Positions 40,914 through 51,700 of a stretch of DNA of 64,000 nucleotides are shown here, in pieces (the stretch's first letter is position 1; every line of letters begins with the position of its first letter). The notes beneath the pieces were generated by a model. The model did not search any database, was not told the DNA's origin, and was given only the letters and a program-made list of their open reading frames with translations. The stretch comes from Atherinomorus stipes (Eukaryota > Chordata > Actinopteri > Atheriniformes > Atherinidae), in NCBI GenBank assembly GCA_023101725.1, contig JALJCO010008684.1:1-64000 (forward strand). The letters are read 5' to 3'. The translations under genes and the position numbers were made by a program.

Positions 40914-42553
40914 TACATATACATAATAAATGTTACTTTGCCATCACACAAATCAGGAATGCAGAGTTTAAGGCTAGAAAGTTACATAGTGCGTTTTTAA
41001 GTGGTAAGAACCTTTTGTTCAGGCATCTTATTATAAATGACAGGTCATATGAAAAATGTTACATTACATTAAACCTTAGATTTAACAAATGATTAGAACT
41101 ATAATTTACTGTGTTTAGAAGTTGAGCAAATCATATGAAGAAAATGTCTAAAAAAAAAGGGTTAAGTAAAGCAAAAGTCACTATAACTCCACAGACATGG
41201 AGATATCGTCATCTCAAAGAAAAGGAGTGATATTTTCCTCAGGTCACCATTTTTCTTTCTTTTATTTTTTCAACTTTGGTTGTGGATATGGCAACAAAAT
41301 ACTTTAAGAGCAATGGTTTGTCTTCAACCATCAAATATTTCATGTACAATGCATTTACCAAATCGAACGATAGTACTTTCTTCTTCAACGATGGCACTAA
41401 AACTCATTTTATACGCTTATTTTCAAGCTCTCGAGATGAATCTCAAGGCGCTGATTTGTCCCTGTAAATCCCACAGAAAGCCTGATCACTGACAAGTTGC
41501 ACACATCAAAGCCAGGAAGTAAAACAATCTGCATCCGAAAGATTTTTATGACATATAGGGATTTGTATTGTTGCTGCTGTTCAAAATTTACAGCCGAAAT
41601 TATTCACGGATAGCGAGACAGTCACAGTTCAGGGAGGTTTTATTGCTCTCTACATACTTCTTGTTGCCAATTTCTAAGTCAGTGATTCAGCAGATTCCTC
41701 TGGAAGTGATTCTGAAGAAAGAACCTAAACAGTGTGCATGAACTCCGCACGGCCATAGATGGAGTCAGAATGAAGCTCTGTGATTGACTGTAAAAGTATT
41801 ATACTACTTATTAAGGGTATTATCAACCCTTTGGTAACTAATTTTGATAGAGGTTTACGCTTATCAACACCGGCACTTTTACCCAGTCATCACTCCTGTT
41901 TTTATATAGTGGTAATTTCATCACCCAAAATGGAGCTGCAAATGGAGCTGTGCATGTGTTGCTTTATTTAAACCGTTACACCTTGCTATGAAACTGTCAG
42001 CACTATTAATCTGGGGCAGAGATAATGGATGATGATCTACCTTTGATTTGCACAGCTGCCCACTGTCTCATGTTGCTTATGTAGAGTGAGTGACCTCCAA
42101 TGAACAATTACATATCTGCATGCTGTTCTTGTGTATTTAGTGCAGGTGAATCCTGTGTGAATCCTTTTAAGTTGTGCTCAGATTTTTCAAAGAAAAGAAA
42201 AAAAAATATGAGGGGACCACAACAAAGACTCTATACCAGGGAAACAGAGTAAAACTTCCAAGTGTTCAACATTCTAGATTCATTTTAACATGGATTCACT
42301 TAATTTGATTTCAGTTCTAGCAATTTAACCAGTTTTTTTTAAATTACAAGCTTTTTAGCTAAAAGCTATCAGACCCTTATTTGCAACACTTCTACCTGAG
42401 CTTCACTGCAATCTGTTGAAGTAATCAACAGATTGTAGTGAATGAGTTTCTTCATGGAGTTCGGAAAACCTTACCGGACAACCACCGGTAAAAAAAAGGG
42501 GTGAAAGAATCGCTGCATCAGGAAACCTCGTGCAGTGGCATCACTGAACCTAA
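40914..42553. other. No gene seen
   Basis: AT-rich DNA with short frames. A near-palindromic CAACAGATTGTAGTG/CACTGCAATCTGTTG pair lies at about 42405-42440. Confidence 0.5.
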
Positions 42554-42715
42554 TGTGACAGTGTGGGGTCCTGTCATTATGCTTCCATTTGATCATACAC
42601 ACTGGCTACTTGGCCTCAGGGATATCCCACTGGCTGACTGGTAAGCACACATGACCTTTACCAGGGAGTCTGCGGGATTAAATCCTGCCTGGGCCCTCGT
42701 TGCGTACCTTGCTAC
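42554..42715 (+). repeat. tRNA-like SINE-type repeat, copy C
   Basis: The A-box-like TGGCTGACTGG (42631-42641) and B-box-like GGGATTAAATCC (about 42674) are about 43 bases apart, in the same layout as copy A but on the plus strand. Confidence 0.55.
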
Positions 42716-44297
42716 ATTCTGGCATTGTTGGCAGGATCCATGCAGTGGTGAACCGTGAGCTCCAGAGCCGAGCCTTCACCTCAGCCATCAGCGCCAAAAA
42801 ACCCTATTGAGAATATTATCATCCAGTGAAGCTGACTCTGCTGACAGCATCATCCCCATGGACAGCCCTTTGAAACCATGATGCATAGTTTTACTAAATA
42901 CACATATAACAGCAAATCAAAGTCTTGCTTTACGTTTACACGTCCCACAACACTTCCTAAATTCTCTACACAGTAAGGGACGGACAGAGGGAAAATAAAA
43001 AAGAGGGACCCAGCTGCAGTCACGGTACGTCGCCATATATTCAATCCACGCCGGAAGTCCCAATCGGTAGTTTGTTCTTCATGTAACATACTAAAATCTA
43101 ACCCTAACCCTGACCCTTCTCCTAACCCTAACCACCCGACAACACCATACTGTACATATCTGTTTGCAAGCCGCAGATAGTTACGCTTAGCGGTGTTTAA
43201 CTAACTTCCGCTGGAGACTTCCTGTATGAATTGGATGTATGGCAGCATCCTTATCGGTCATTGTAACTGCAGTTAGGTACTCTTGGAATGAAAACCTTTA
43301 GAAAAACATCCAAACCTTGCAGGCTCGCACATTTAACAAGAGGCAGTTTGGGCTGGACGTTTGACAAAACCTCCACAATAAAGACGAATAAGCTAAAAGT
43401 TTCCCTCGGCCATATCATTAATCCATGTGAATGACAGCTGTTTTATAATACAGGCCTACCATACTGGATGAAAACCAAATCCATCTGCTGGTCTTTCCTT
43501 GTGAAGTGGACAATGTGTCTTAACTACAGTTTATCCTTTGGCTTGAATTCCATAATAAGTCTTTTCTCTGTGGACATCAGTGTCCAAGCGATCCTGTCCA
43601 GTATTCCTGGCGTGCGTCTTGATGCGCTTCAGGGCCGAGAAAAAGCGCTTAACAGAGGAGGTGGACACGGGGATTAATTTTTTCTTTCCACTCTAATTCT
43701 GGAGTTGGTTGTGCGTTTTATATTACTTGATGCTTTTCAACAAAAGTCCGTCTTGAAAAGAGTGTTTTTAGCAGCTAGCCTCATCACACTAGTTCAACTC
43801 ATTCAACTCTCGCGCAAGCTCTTACCGCTCTGCTCAGGTGGCAGTGATGTTGTTAGGGCTTCACAAAGGCCTAGAGCTGGAGATTTTTTGTCCCGCCCAC
43901 ACAAAATCAAACCATGATTGTTCAATTCACCCATCACTCTCCAAGCCAGCATACATACGTTTGCCTGCACCAGGGATTCATGAAGGTCTGACCAGGTCTT
44001 AACAGAGATGGACGATTTTGATTGGACAACATCCTGCTAGTTCGCTCAACCTTATAAAGTAGACGAGAGAAAATGTATTAAACGTAACGATATATATATA
44101 TATATATATATAGTAAAACTGTCTTAAATGAGAGATTTTTTTTCTCTTTTCATTTTTTAAGGCCTTCTCTGAAGGTGTAGAAGGCCATTACAGTCCACCA
44201 CTGGATCCATGTGATGCTGGTAAACAGTCCATGGATTCAAATTTAGTGGCATCCTGCGCGGAGAACGAGGACGTGCCCGTGGAAAGAGGGGGAGAGA
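42716..44297. other. No gene seen; telomere-like and TA repeats
   Basis: Degenerate CCCTAA repeats lie at about 43098-43132 and a (TA)n tract at 44090-44112. Other sequence is unassigned. Confidence 0.5.
43098..43132. repeat. Interstitial telomere-like repeat
   Basis: TCTAACCCTAACCCTGACCC and TCCTAACCCTAACC: about five units, two of them degenerate, of the vertebrate telomere repeat (TTAGGG on the other strand). Confidence 0.65.
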
Positions 44298-44366
44298 TGT
44301 GACAATATGGGGTCCTGTCACTATGCATCCGATTGATCACATGCCCTGGGCACTTGGCCACAGGGC
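44298..44366 (+). repeat. tRNA-like SINE-type repeat, copy D (5' part)
   Basis: It matches the first 70 bases of copy C (GGGGTCCTGTCACTATGC) and stops where the Tc1-like element begins at a TA (44367-44368). Confidence 0.5.
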
Positions 44367-44537
44367 TACAGTTGTGTCTGATTTCTTATTGTTTTGCATG
44401 TTTGTCACACTTATATGTTTCAGATCATCAAACAAATTTAAATGTGAGACAAAGATAACACAAGTAAATACAAAATGCAGTTTTAAGTGAAGATTTTTAT
44501 TCTTAAGAGGGCCCTGTGTGAAAAAGTGATTGCCCCC

Positions 44538-45740
44538 TTAGCTACCCTTAGCAGCAACAAGTGCAATCAAGCATTTGCGATAACTGGCCATGAGTGTTCT
44601 ACAGCGATGTGGAGGAATTTTGTTCCACTCATCTTCGCATAATTGTTGTAATTCAGCCACATTGGAGGGTTTTCCAGCATGAACCGCCTTTTTAAGGTCA
44701 TGCCACAGCATCTCAATGGGATTCAGGTCAGGACTTTGACGAGGCCACTCCAAAGTCCTCAATTTGTTTTTCTTAAGCCATTCAGAGGTGGACTTGCTGG
44801 TGTGTTCTGGATCATTGTCCTGCTGCAGAACCCAAGTGCGCTTCAGCTTGAGGTCACCAACAGATGGCCGGACATTCTCCTTCAGGATTTTTGGTAGACA
44901 GCAGAATGGGCTCTATGCCGACTCCACTACTTCCTGAACTTAAGGAAGCTCCTTTGTTTCCTGTCTCTCATTACTGGACGAACTGATTACCCAGCTGTGT
45001 CTGGCAGTTACTGAGATCAGAAACACCTGGGTTAATTAGTTTGTCCAGTAATGAAAGACAGGAAACGAAGGGCTCCTTAAACAGGAAGTAGTGGGATAGA
45101 GCCCATTCATGGTTCCATTTACCACAGCAAGTCTTCCAGGTCCTGAAGCAGCAAAACAGCCCCAGACCATCACACTACCACCACATTTTAATGTTGTTAT
45201 AATGTTCCTTTTCTAAAATGCCCCGTGTTACTTTTACGCCAGATGTAATGGGACCTACACCTTCCAAAAAGTTCAATTTTTGTCTCGTCAGTCCAGAGTA
45301 TTTTCCCAGAAGTCTTGGGGATCATCAGGATGCTTTCTGGCTAAACTGAGACGACCCTTTATGTTCTTTTGGCTCAGCAGTAGTTTTGGTCTTGGAACTC
45401 TGCCATGTAGGCCATTTTTGCCCAGTTTCTTTCTGATGGTGGAGTCATGAACACTGAGCTTAACTGAAGCAAGTGAGGCCTGCAGTTCTTGGATGTTGTT
45501 TTGGGGTCTTTTGTGACCTCTTGGATGAGATGTTGCTGGGCTCTTGGTGTAATTTTGGTCAGCTGGCCATTCCTGGAAAGGTTCACCACTGTTCCATGTT
45601 TTCACCATTTGTGGATAATGGCTCTCACTGTGGTTCGCTGGAGTCCCAAAGCTTTAGAAATGGCTTTGTAACCTTTTCCAGATTGATATATCTTATTTAC
45701 TTTGTTTCTCATTTTTTTCCTGAATTTCTTTGGATCGCAG
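44538..45740 (-). pseudogene. Tc1-like transposase 1, broken
   Basis: The C-terminal part (44538-44762: [20 protein letters not shown]) keeps the third catalytic Glu. The N-terminal/central part (45288-45608: [20 protein letters not shown]) has the DNA-binding region. A MITE (44908-45104) and several stops lie between. Dead copy. Confidence 0.8.
44908..45104. mobile_element. Fold-back MITE inside Tc1-like element 1
   Basis: GGGCTCTATGCCGACTCCAC at the left, and the reverse of GTGGGATAGAGCCC at the right, form inverted ends enclosing ACTACTTCCTG arms. The related element at 48569-50192 is uninterrupted at this point (GCAGAATTCATGG). A partial second copy lies at 55090-55227. Confidence 0.75.
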
Positions 45741-45967
45741 CATGATGTCTAGCTTTTGAGGATCTTTTGGTCTACTAAACTTCGTCAGACAGCTCCTATT
45801 TAAGTGATTTCTTGATTGAGAACAAGTGTGGCAGTAACCTGGCCTGGGTGTGGCTAGAGAAATTGCACTCACTTTCCAAAGATTTGTGATGAACTCCAGT
45901 TAATTTATGTTTTAACAAGGGGGCGGGGGAGATCACTCTTTCACACAGGGCCATGGAGGCTTATACC

Positions 45968-47323
45968 ACCACCAGGAAATAAGTTATTTTAATCAACTCC
46001 TCTGACCTCAAATAGATCAGCAAACTTTTCTAACAGCTCATCTCTCTGAGGCATCTGAGAAATGAGGCATCCACTGATGCAAAGGATGAAAACTTGTTAA
46101 TTTGTTCTTTTCCATTTCTACCTTTTGTCAAAACAAATGTGAGTTCCTCACAAAGAAACTTTTGTTTCTTGCATTTTATTTCAAATTCTAACATGTTTAA
46201 TTTATTTTACTATTAACATTTGCTTTATATTTTTCCGTTTTTAATTCTTTTGTAGAGCACTTTGAATTTTCTTGTACATGAAATGTTGTACTAATGTCTT
46301 GTCTTGTCTTGTACAAATGTTGTAATGTCTTGCTCTGCCTTAAAAGATAAAGTCGTGAGCAAAATAAAGAAGGCATGATGGGATGAAACGGTTTCTTGTA
46401 GAAGTGGCATTAAATTTCAATTACCATTATTATTGTTGCTAATATTAGTGGTGGTCCTATGTGAAAAATAGCCACGCTGCTGTAACAAATTTAAATAAAA
46501 AACATTAAAATATAATTGAAATTGTATTTAAAACTGGGTTTCAATGTGTAAAGACAACACAATATATAAAAAAAATACTTCAAGACCCCAAACTTAATTC
46601 TTAATTATTATGCCCTCTTTAACTAGCAGTTCATTAACAAGTTTTTTGTTTTTTTCTTTATTTCTTTTGATTGCCCAAATTTGCAGTGTGTCTAATGTGT
46701 TTATAAAGTAAATGCAGATACTGCCCCAATTTCAGAAGAGAAAAAAAGCATCTCCTTAAAAGTGTTTAAGTATCAAGTTGTACCACTTCCCAACAAGGGC
46801 TGTAAGCAAATGCATACCCATTGTTTAAAAATGCAAGATCTAGAATGATGACCAAAACAGCAGTGAAAATGTTATTCAACCTGCTCAGCCTGATGAAAGG
46901 GCTAATAGATTAGGGGCCCCTGGACAGACCTCTTGTCAATCCTTCTTGCTCTGTGACCTAATGTACCCAGAACAGCTGTGTGAGAGTACTTAGCAGCTTG
47001 GTCATAATGACAAGCCATTGCTCAGCTTGATATATGAACTATTACATGTGAAACAGGAGAGTTTGTTGAAGGGTATGATGGTGAGAGTAAGCTGGGATCA
47101 ATATCTCCTTATGTGTATCTGAGGTACACTTTTGGTCAAAGACAAGTGAGTAAACATTGTAAACTGGAACTGCGGCAACAAAATAACATAAATCACATGG
47201 ATTTCTTTAATTAAACAGTTACTTCACTGTAACTTCCCTTTTCAGACAGGTCACCTCTCAGGAATACAACTGCAATGCAAATATTTTACATTTTCTTACA
47301 GAAAATGGCACTTAAGTCAGCCA
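45968..47323. other. No gene seen; downstream of coq7
   Basis: AT-rich; no domain-bearing frame and no clear repeat boundary. Confidence 0.5.
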
Positions 47324-47329
47324 TTTATT
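47324..47329 (-). terminator. coq7: Candidate coq7 poly(A) signal
   Basis: AATAAA on the minus strand about 200 bases after the coq7 stop codon. Confidence 0.5.
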
Positions 47330-47529
47330 TTAGCAAGAGTCTCCTCCACCTGCATACTAAAACAGAGTTCATGTGTTAAATACAATGCAAAGTAACCAGA
47401 AGAACATCATTCAGAAAGCAGTAAATCCTGGTGTACAACACATTTTATCTGGCAAAAGTAAAATTTCAAACTAACTCAACATGAATTCAGTTATAATATC
47501 CTAACATTTTTGTTGTTTTAAATACAGAT

Positions 47530-48726
47530 TCAGACACGTTGGGAAACGGATATTGCAGCTTTGCAGCCCAGCTGTATTACATTTTTTAGTAGCCAGAATC
47601 CAGGTACCTAAAACATAAGAAGAACACACTTAATTCAAATGAATTTAAACATTTAATTAGAGATTAACAGTTCATTATATAGTAAACTGTCAGGAAACTG
47701 ATGAACAGATTATTATCTCAAAGTAGTGAAAAATTCACTCACCGATTCTGCATCATGCTCTAGTCCTGTATCATGGTGGTCCATCTCATCATCTCGAAAT
47801 TCCTTTATCATCTGTCAAAAAAAAAAAGCTCAAAATTATAAATGATGAACCAGTTGTGTTCAGCTTATCTGGTTGATGTTTGGTTAGCACAACTGGGTGG
47901 GCTAAAGGTGGCATGGGGAAACAGTATCAGACTTCTGGATGTCCGGTGGAAGAGAGCTGCAGGTCTGGGGAGCAGAAGGACTCACAGGCCTCATGATTCA
48001 TGGTGGTCTGCGCCAGGTATTTTCATAAAAGCAAGTATAAATTTCTCCCGAGTAATGTGACGATGTGGGGACGATAGAGATGTAGCTGTGGCAGTGGATC
48101 ACAACACAACCATAAATGCTTTGTGTAAGGAGCTGAGCGTAACGTTAAGAAAAAATTCCTCTTTTACATAGTTTACATGAAATTATGCTCAATCAGTTAT
48201 TAAAGAAACAACATGGTGGGCTGTTCACACTTAGGAGGGAAGCAAACGTTAATTTACGTCTACATATTTGATAAAAGTAACCAACGCTTGCACAAATAGC
48301 CACTAACATTAGCATAGCTGCTAGTTCACGTTTGTGTAGCAATTTTCCTGGAGAGGTTTGGAAGAGTGCCCATGCATGCACACAGGACATCTTGATGTAA
48401 AACGCTCCTGTAAAGCACCCATCGCGGCTTATACGATAGCTTCCCATGAAACAATAGAGATTTTTTATTGTCTAGAAGAAATATATTGTTACATTGCCCA
48501 GCCCTAATAACAGCAGTAGCTGAAAAAAGTTTCTCTTCTCGTGATCTACTAAAGGCTGAAAACGGATACAGCTGTGTGAAAAAGTTTTTGCCCCCTTCCT
48601 AATTTCTTACTTTTTTTTGCATGTTAGTCACACTTAAATGTTTCAGATCATCAAACAAATTTAAATGTGGGACAAAGATAACACAAGTAAACAGAAAATG
48701 CAGTTTTTAAATGAAGATTTTTATTT

Positions 48727-48760
<34 letters not shown>

Positions 48761-51700
48761 TCCAAACCTAAATGGCCCTGTGTGAAAAAGTGACTGCCCC
48801 CTAAACCTAATAACTGGTTGGGCCACCCTTAGCAGCAACAGCTGCAAACAAGCGTTTGCGATAACTGGCAGTGAGTCTTCTACAGCGCTGTGGAGGAATT
48901 TTGGTCCACTCATCTTTGCAGAATTGTTGTAATTCAGCCACATTGGAGGGTTTTCCAGCATGAACTGCCTTTTTAAGGTCATGCCACAGCATCTGAATCG
49001 GATTCAGGTTGGGACTTTGACTAGACCACTCCAAAGTCTTTATTTTGTTTTTCTTAAGCCGTTCAGAGGTGGACTTGCTGGTGTGTTCTGGATCATTGTC
49101 CTGCTGCAGAACCCAAGTGCGCTTCAGCTTGAGGTCATGAGCAGATGGCCGGACATTCTCCTTCAGGATTTTTTGGTAGACAGCAGAATTCATGGTTCCA
49201 TTTACCACAGCAAGTCTTCAAGGTCCTGAAGCAGCAAAACAGCCCCAGACCATCACACTAAAACCACCATATTTTACTTTTGGTATGATGTCCTTTTCTG
49301 ATGCCGTGTTACTTTTGCACCAGATATGATGGGACCTACACCTTCCAAAAAGTTCAATTTTTGTGTCGTCAGTCAACAGAGTATTTTCCATGAAGTCTTG
49401 GGGATCATGAAGATGCTTTCTGGCTAAACTGAGACGAGCCTTTATGTTCTTTTTGCTCAGCAATGGTTTTGGTCTTGAAACTCTGCCATGCAGGCCATTT
49501 TTGCCCAGTCTCTTTCTTATGGTGGAGTCATGAACACTGACCTTAACTGAGGCAAGTGAGGCCTGCAGTTCTTGGATGTTGTTCTGGGGTCTTTTGTGAC
49601 CTCTTGGATGAGTCGTCGCTGTGCTCTTGGGGTAATTTTGGTCGGCCGGCCACTCCTGGGAAGGTTCACCACTGTTCCATGGTTTCACCATTTGTGGATA
49701 ATGGCTCTCACTGTGGTTCGCTGGAGTCCCAAAGCTTTAGAAATGGCTTTGGAACCTTTTCCAGACTGATAGATTTCAATTACTTTGTTTCTCATTTTTT
49801 ACAGAATTTTTTTTGGATCGCAACATGATGTCTAGCTTTTGAGGATCTTTTTGGTCTACTGAACTTCGTCAGGCAGGTCTTATTTAAGTGATTTCTTGAT
49901 TTGAGAACAGGTGTGGCAGTAATCAGGCCTTGGTGTGGCTAGAGAAATTGAACTCTGCTTTTAATTTATGTTTTAACAGGGGGGGCAATCACTTTTTCAC
50001 ACAGGACCATGGAGGTTTGGATCCACCCTTCACTAATAAAATTTTTCATTTAAAAACTACATTTTGTGTTTACTTGTGTTATCTTTGACTCACATTACAA
50101 TTTGTTTGATGATATGAAACATTTAAGTGTGACAAACATGCAAAAAAAAAGTAAGAAATTAGGAAGGGGGCAAAAACTTTTTCACACAGCTGGATCTGTG
50201 AGGACTATTGAAACATAGTCATCTCATGACTCAGCAGTGATCTCCAGTTACTCTTCTGTGCTACACACACACACACACATGTCCCCACGAGGGCAAGATG
50301 TCCCCACGGTGATGGTAAAAATCCAGAACATGGTCCCCACGATGTTGCAAAAATGACACCCCCCCCACACACACACACACAGAGGGACTTTCAAATGAAA
50401 TCTGCAGAGGCAACAGGTTTAAGGGCTGAGACACACCAGACAGACTGCTGACCGTTGCGGTCGTCGCCAGAAAATGGTGTCTGGCTGATCAATCGACTTC
50501 AGTCTCGCAAATACGGTGAGAAAAGTGCTGCACATGCGCAAAATATAATGTCGCCACGACAGCAGGCAGTGATGATCTATATTGTGGCCCCAAAAACCGC
50601 AAATGACGGACCTTTTCTGAAGACGAAAACACATAAAAGCTGCTGCTGTTGTTGTTAGCAGAGAGCGAGGACAGCTAGCTAAGGTCCCAATACGATGCCA
50701 AACGATGTGGGAGAGTTTGTATCACGTCTGCTCTTCATCTGGTTTGTTTACCTTCACTTCGGGTCTTCTCGCTTGCTGATTCGCCAGCAAGGTCAAGCCT
50801 CCTCCAATACGATTGGTCAGCCCATCACTGACTGAATGACTGGCCGACACCGATTAGACATGTTCAATAGGCTGAAAAGAACGCCGACGGTATTGACGAC
50901 GGCTGCAGACGGCCGACGACACAGAACACACCAAACTGACTCAAGACCCCGACTTCAGAAGACTCCACGACGACACCAGACAGCCGAAAATCGGCCCAGT
51001 GTGTCTCTGCCATAAAACATGTTAGGACAGGGGTGCCTAACTCTGGTCCTTAAGAGCTACTATCCTGCAACTTTTAGAGCAAACCTTCTCCAATACACCT
51101 GAATGAAATGGCTGCATTAACGCGTGCACATGTCATTCAGCTCTAAGCCTGGTAATGAGCCAGTAACTAGCCAGGTGTGTTAAGAGCAGGGATGCAACCA
51201 AAATTTGCAGGATAGTAGATCTCAAGCACTGGACTTGGGCACCCCTGCCTTGGGAAGACTGATCAGCATCATGCAACATCCCAGAAGCTGGCTGATAGCT
51301 TTGATGGCTTTCTCTAAAACTCCATTTAGTTGAACTTGAATAAAAGTTTTAAGTTCACAACTCACCTGTAACAGTTCAGTATATTTCTCTGGGTCTCTCT
51401 CCATTAGAGCTCTGATCTGGCTGTTGTAGTGTTCTGAGATACTCTCCTCCACAGCTACAGTACAGGCCATGGCCCCCTCTTTACCCAGTAATGCAGTGGA
51501 TGCTCCTAGAGAATATTTAAATGATTATAAAATAGATACACAGTTTAAAAAAAAAAAAACCTTCTACATGGTAAATCAGGCTTTTGAGACAGACATTTTA
51601 TTAATTTGTTTGATTGATCTTAAAGACACACAACGTAACTTTTAGACCTTAAAAATCTGCGTTTCTGACTCATTTTGATGGCACACCAACATTCATTATG

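Larger units (their letters stand above)
44369..45967 (-). mobile_element. Tc1-like element 1
   Basis: The left terminal repeat CAGTTGTGT is present with a deletion of about 22 bases relative to the element at 48569. The right terminal repeat is lost beyond about 45967. Transposase fragments are read on the minus strand. A fold-back MITE is inserted at 44908-45104. By eye it is about 90% identical to, and in the same orientation as, 48569-50192. Confidence 0.85.
48569..50192 (-). mobile_element. Tc1-like element 2, full length, in coq7 intron
   Basis: CAGCTGTGTGAAAAAGTTTT at the left matches the reverse of the right end (...CTTTTTCACACAGCTG). Inverted repeats continue for about 150 bp (AAACATTTAAGTGTGAC and others). 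TA precedes the left end; the right flank is GA. The left repeat contains a 31-base G-run (48729-48759). The transposase is read on the minus strand in two pieces. Confidence 0.88.
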
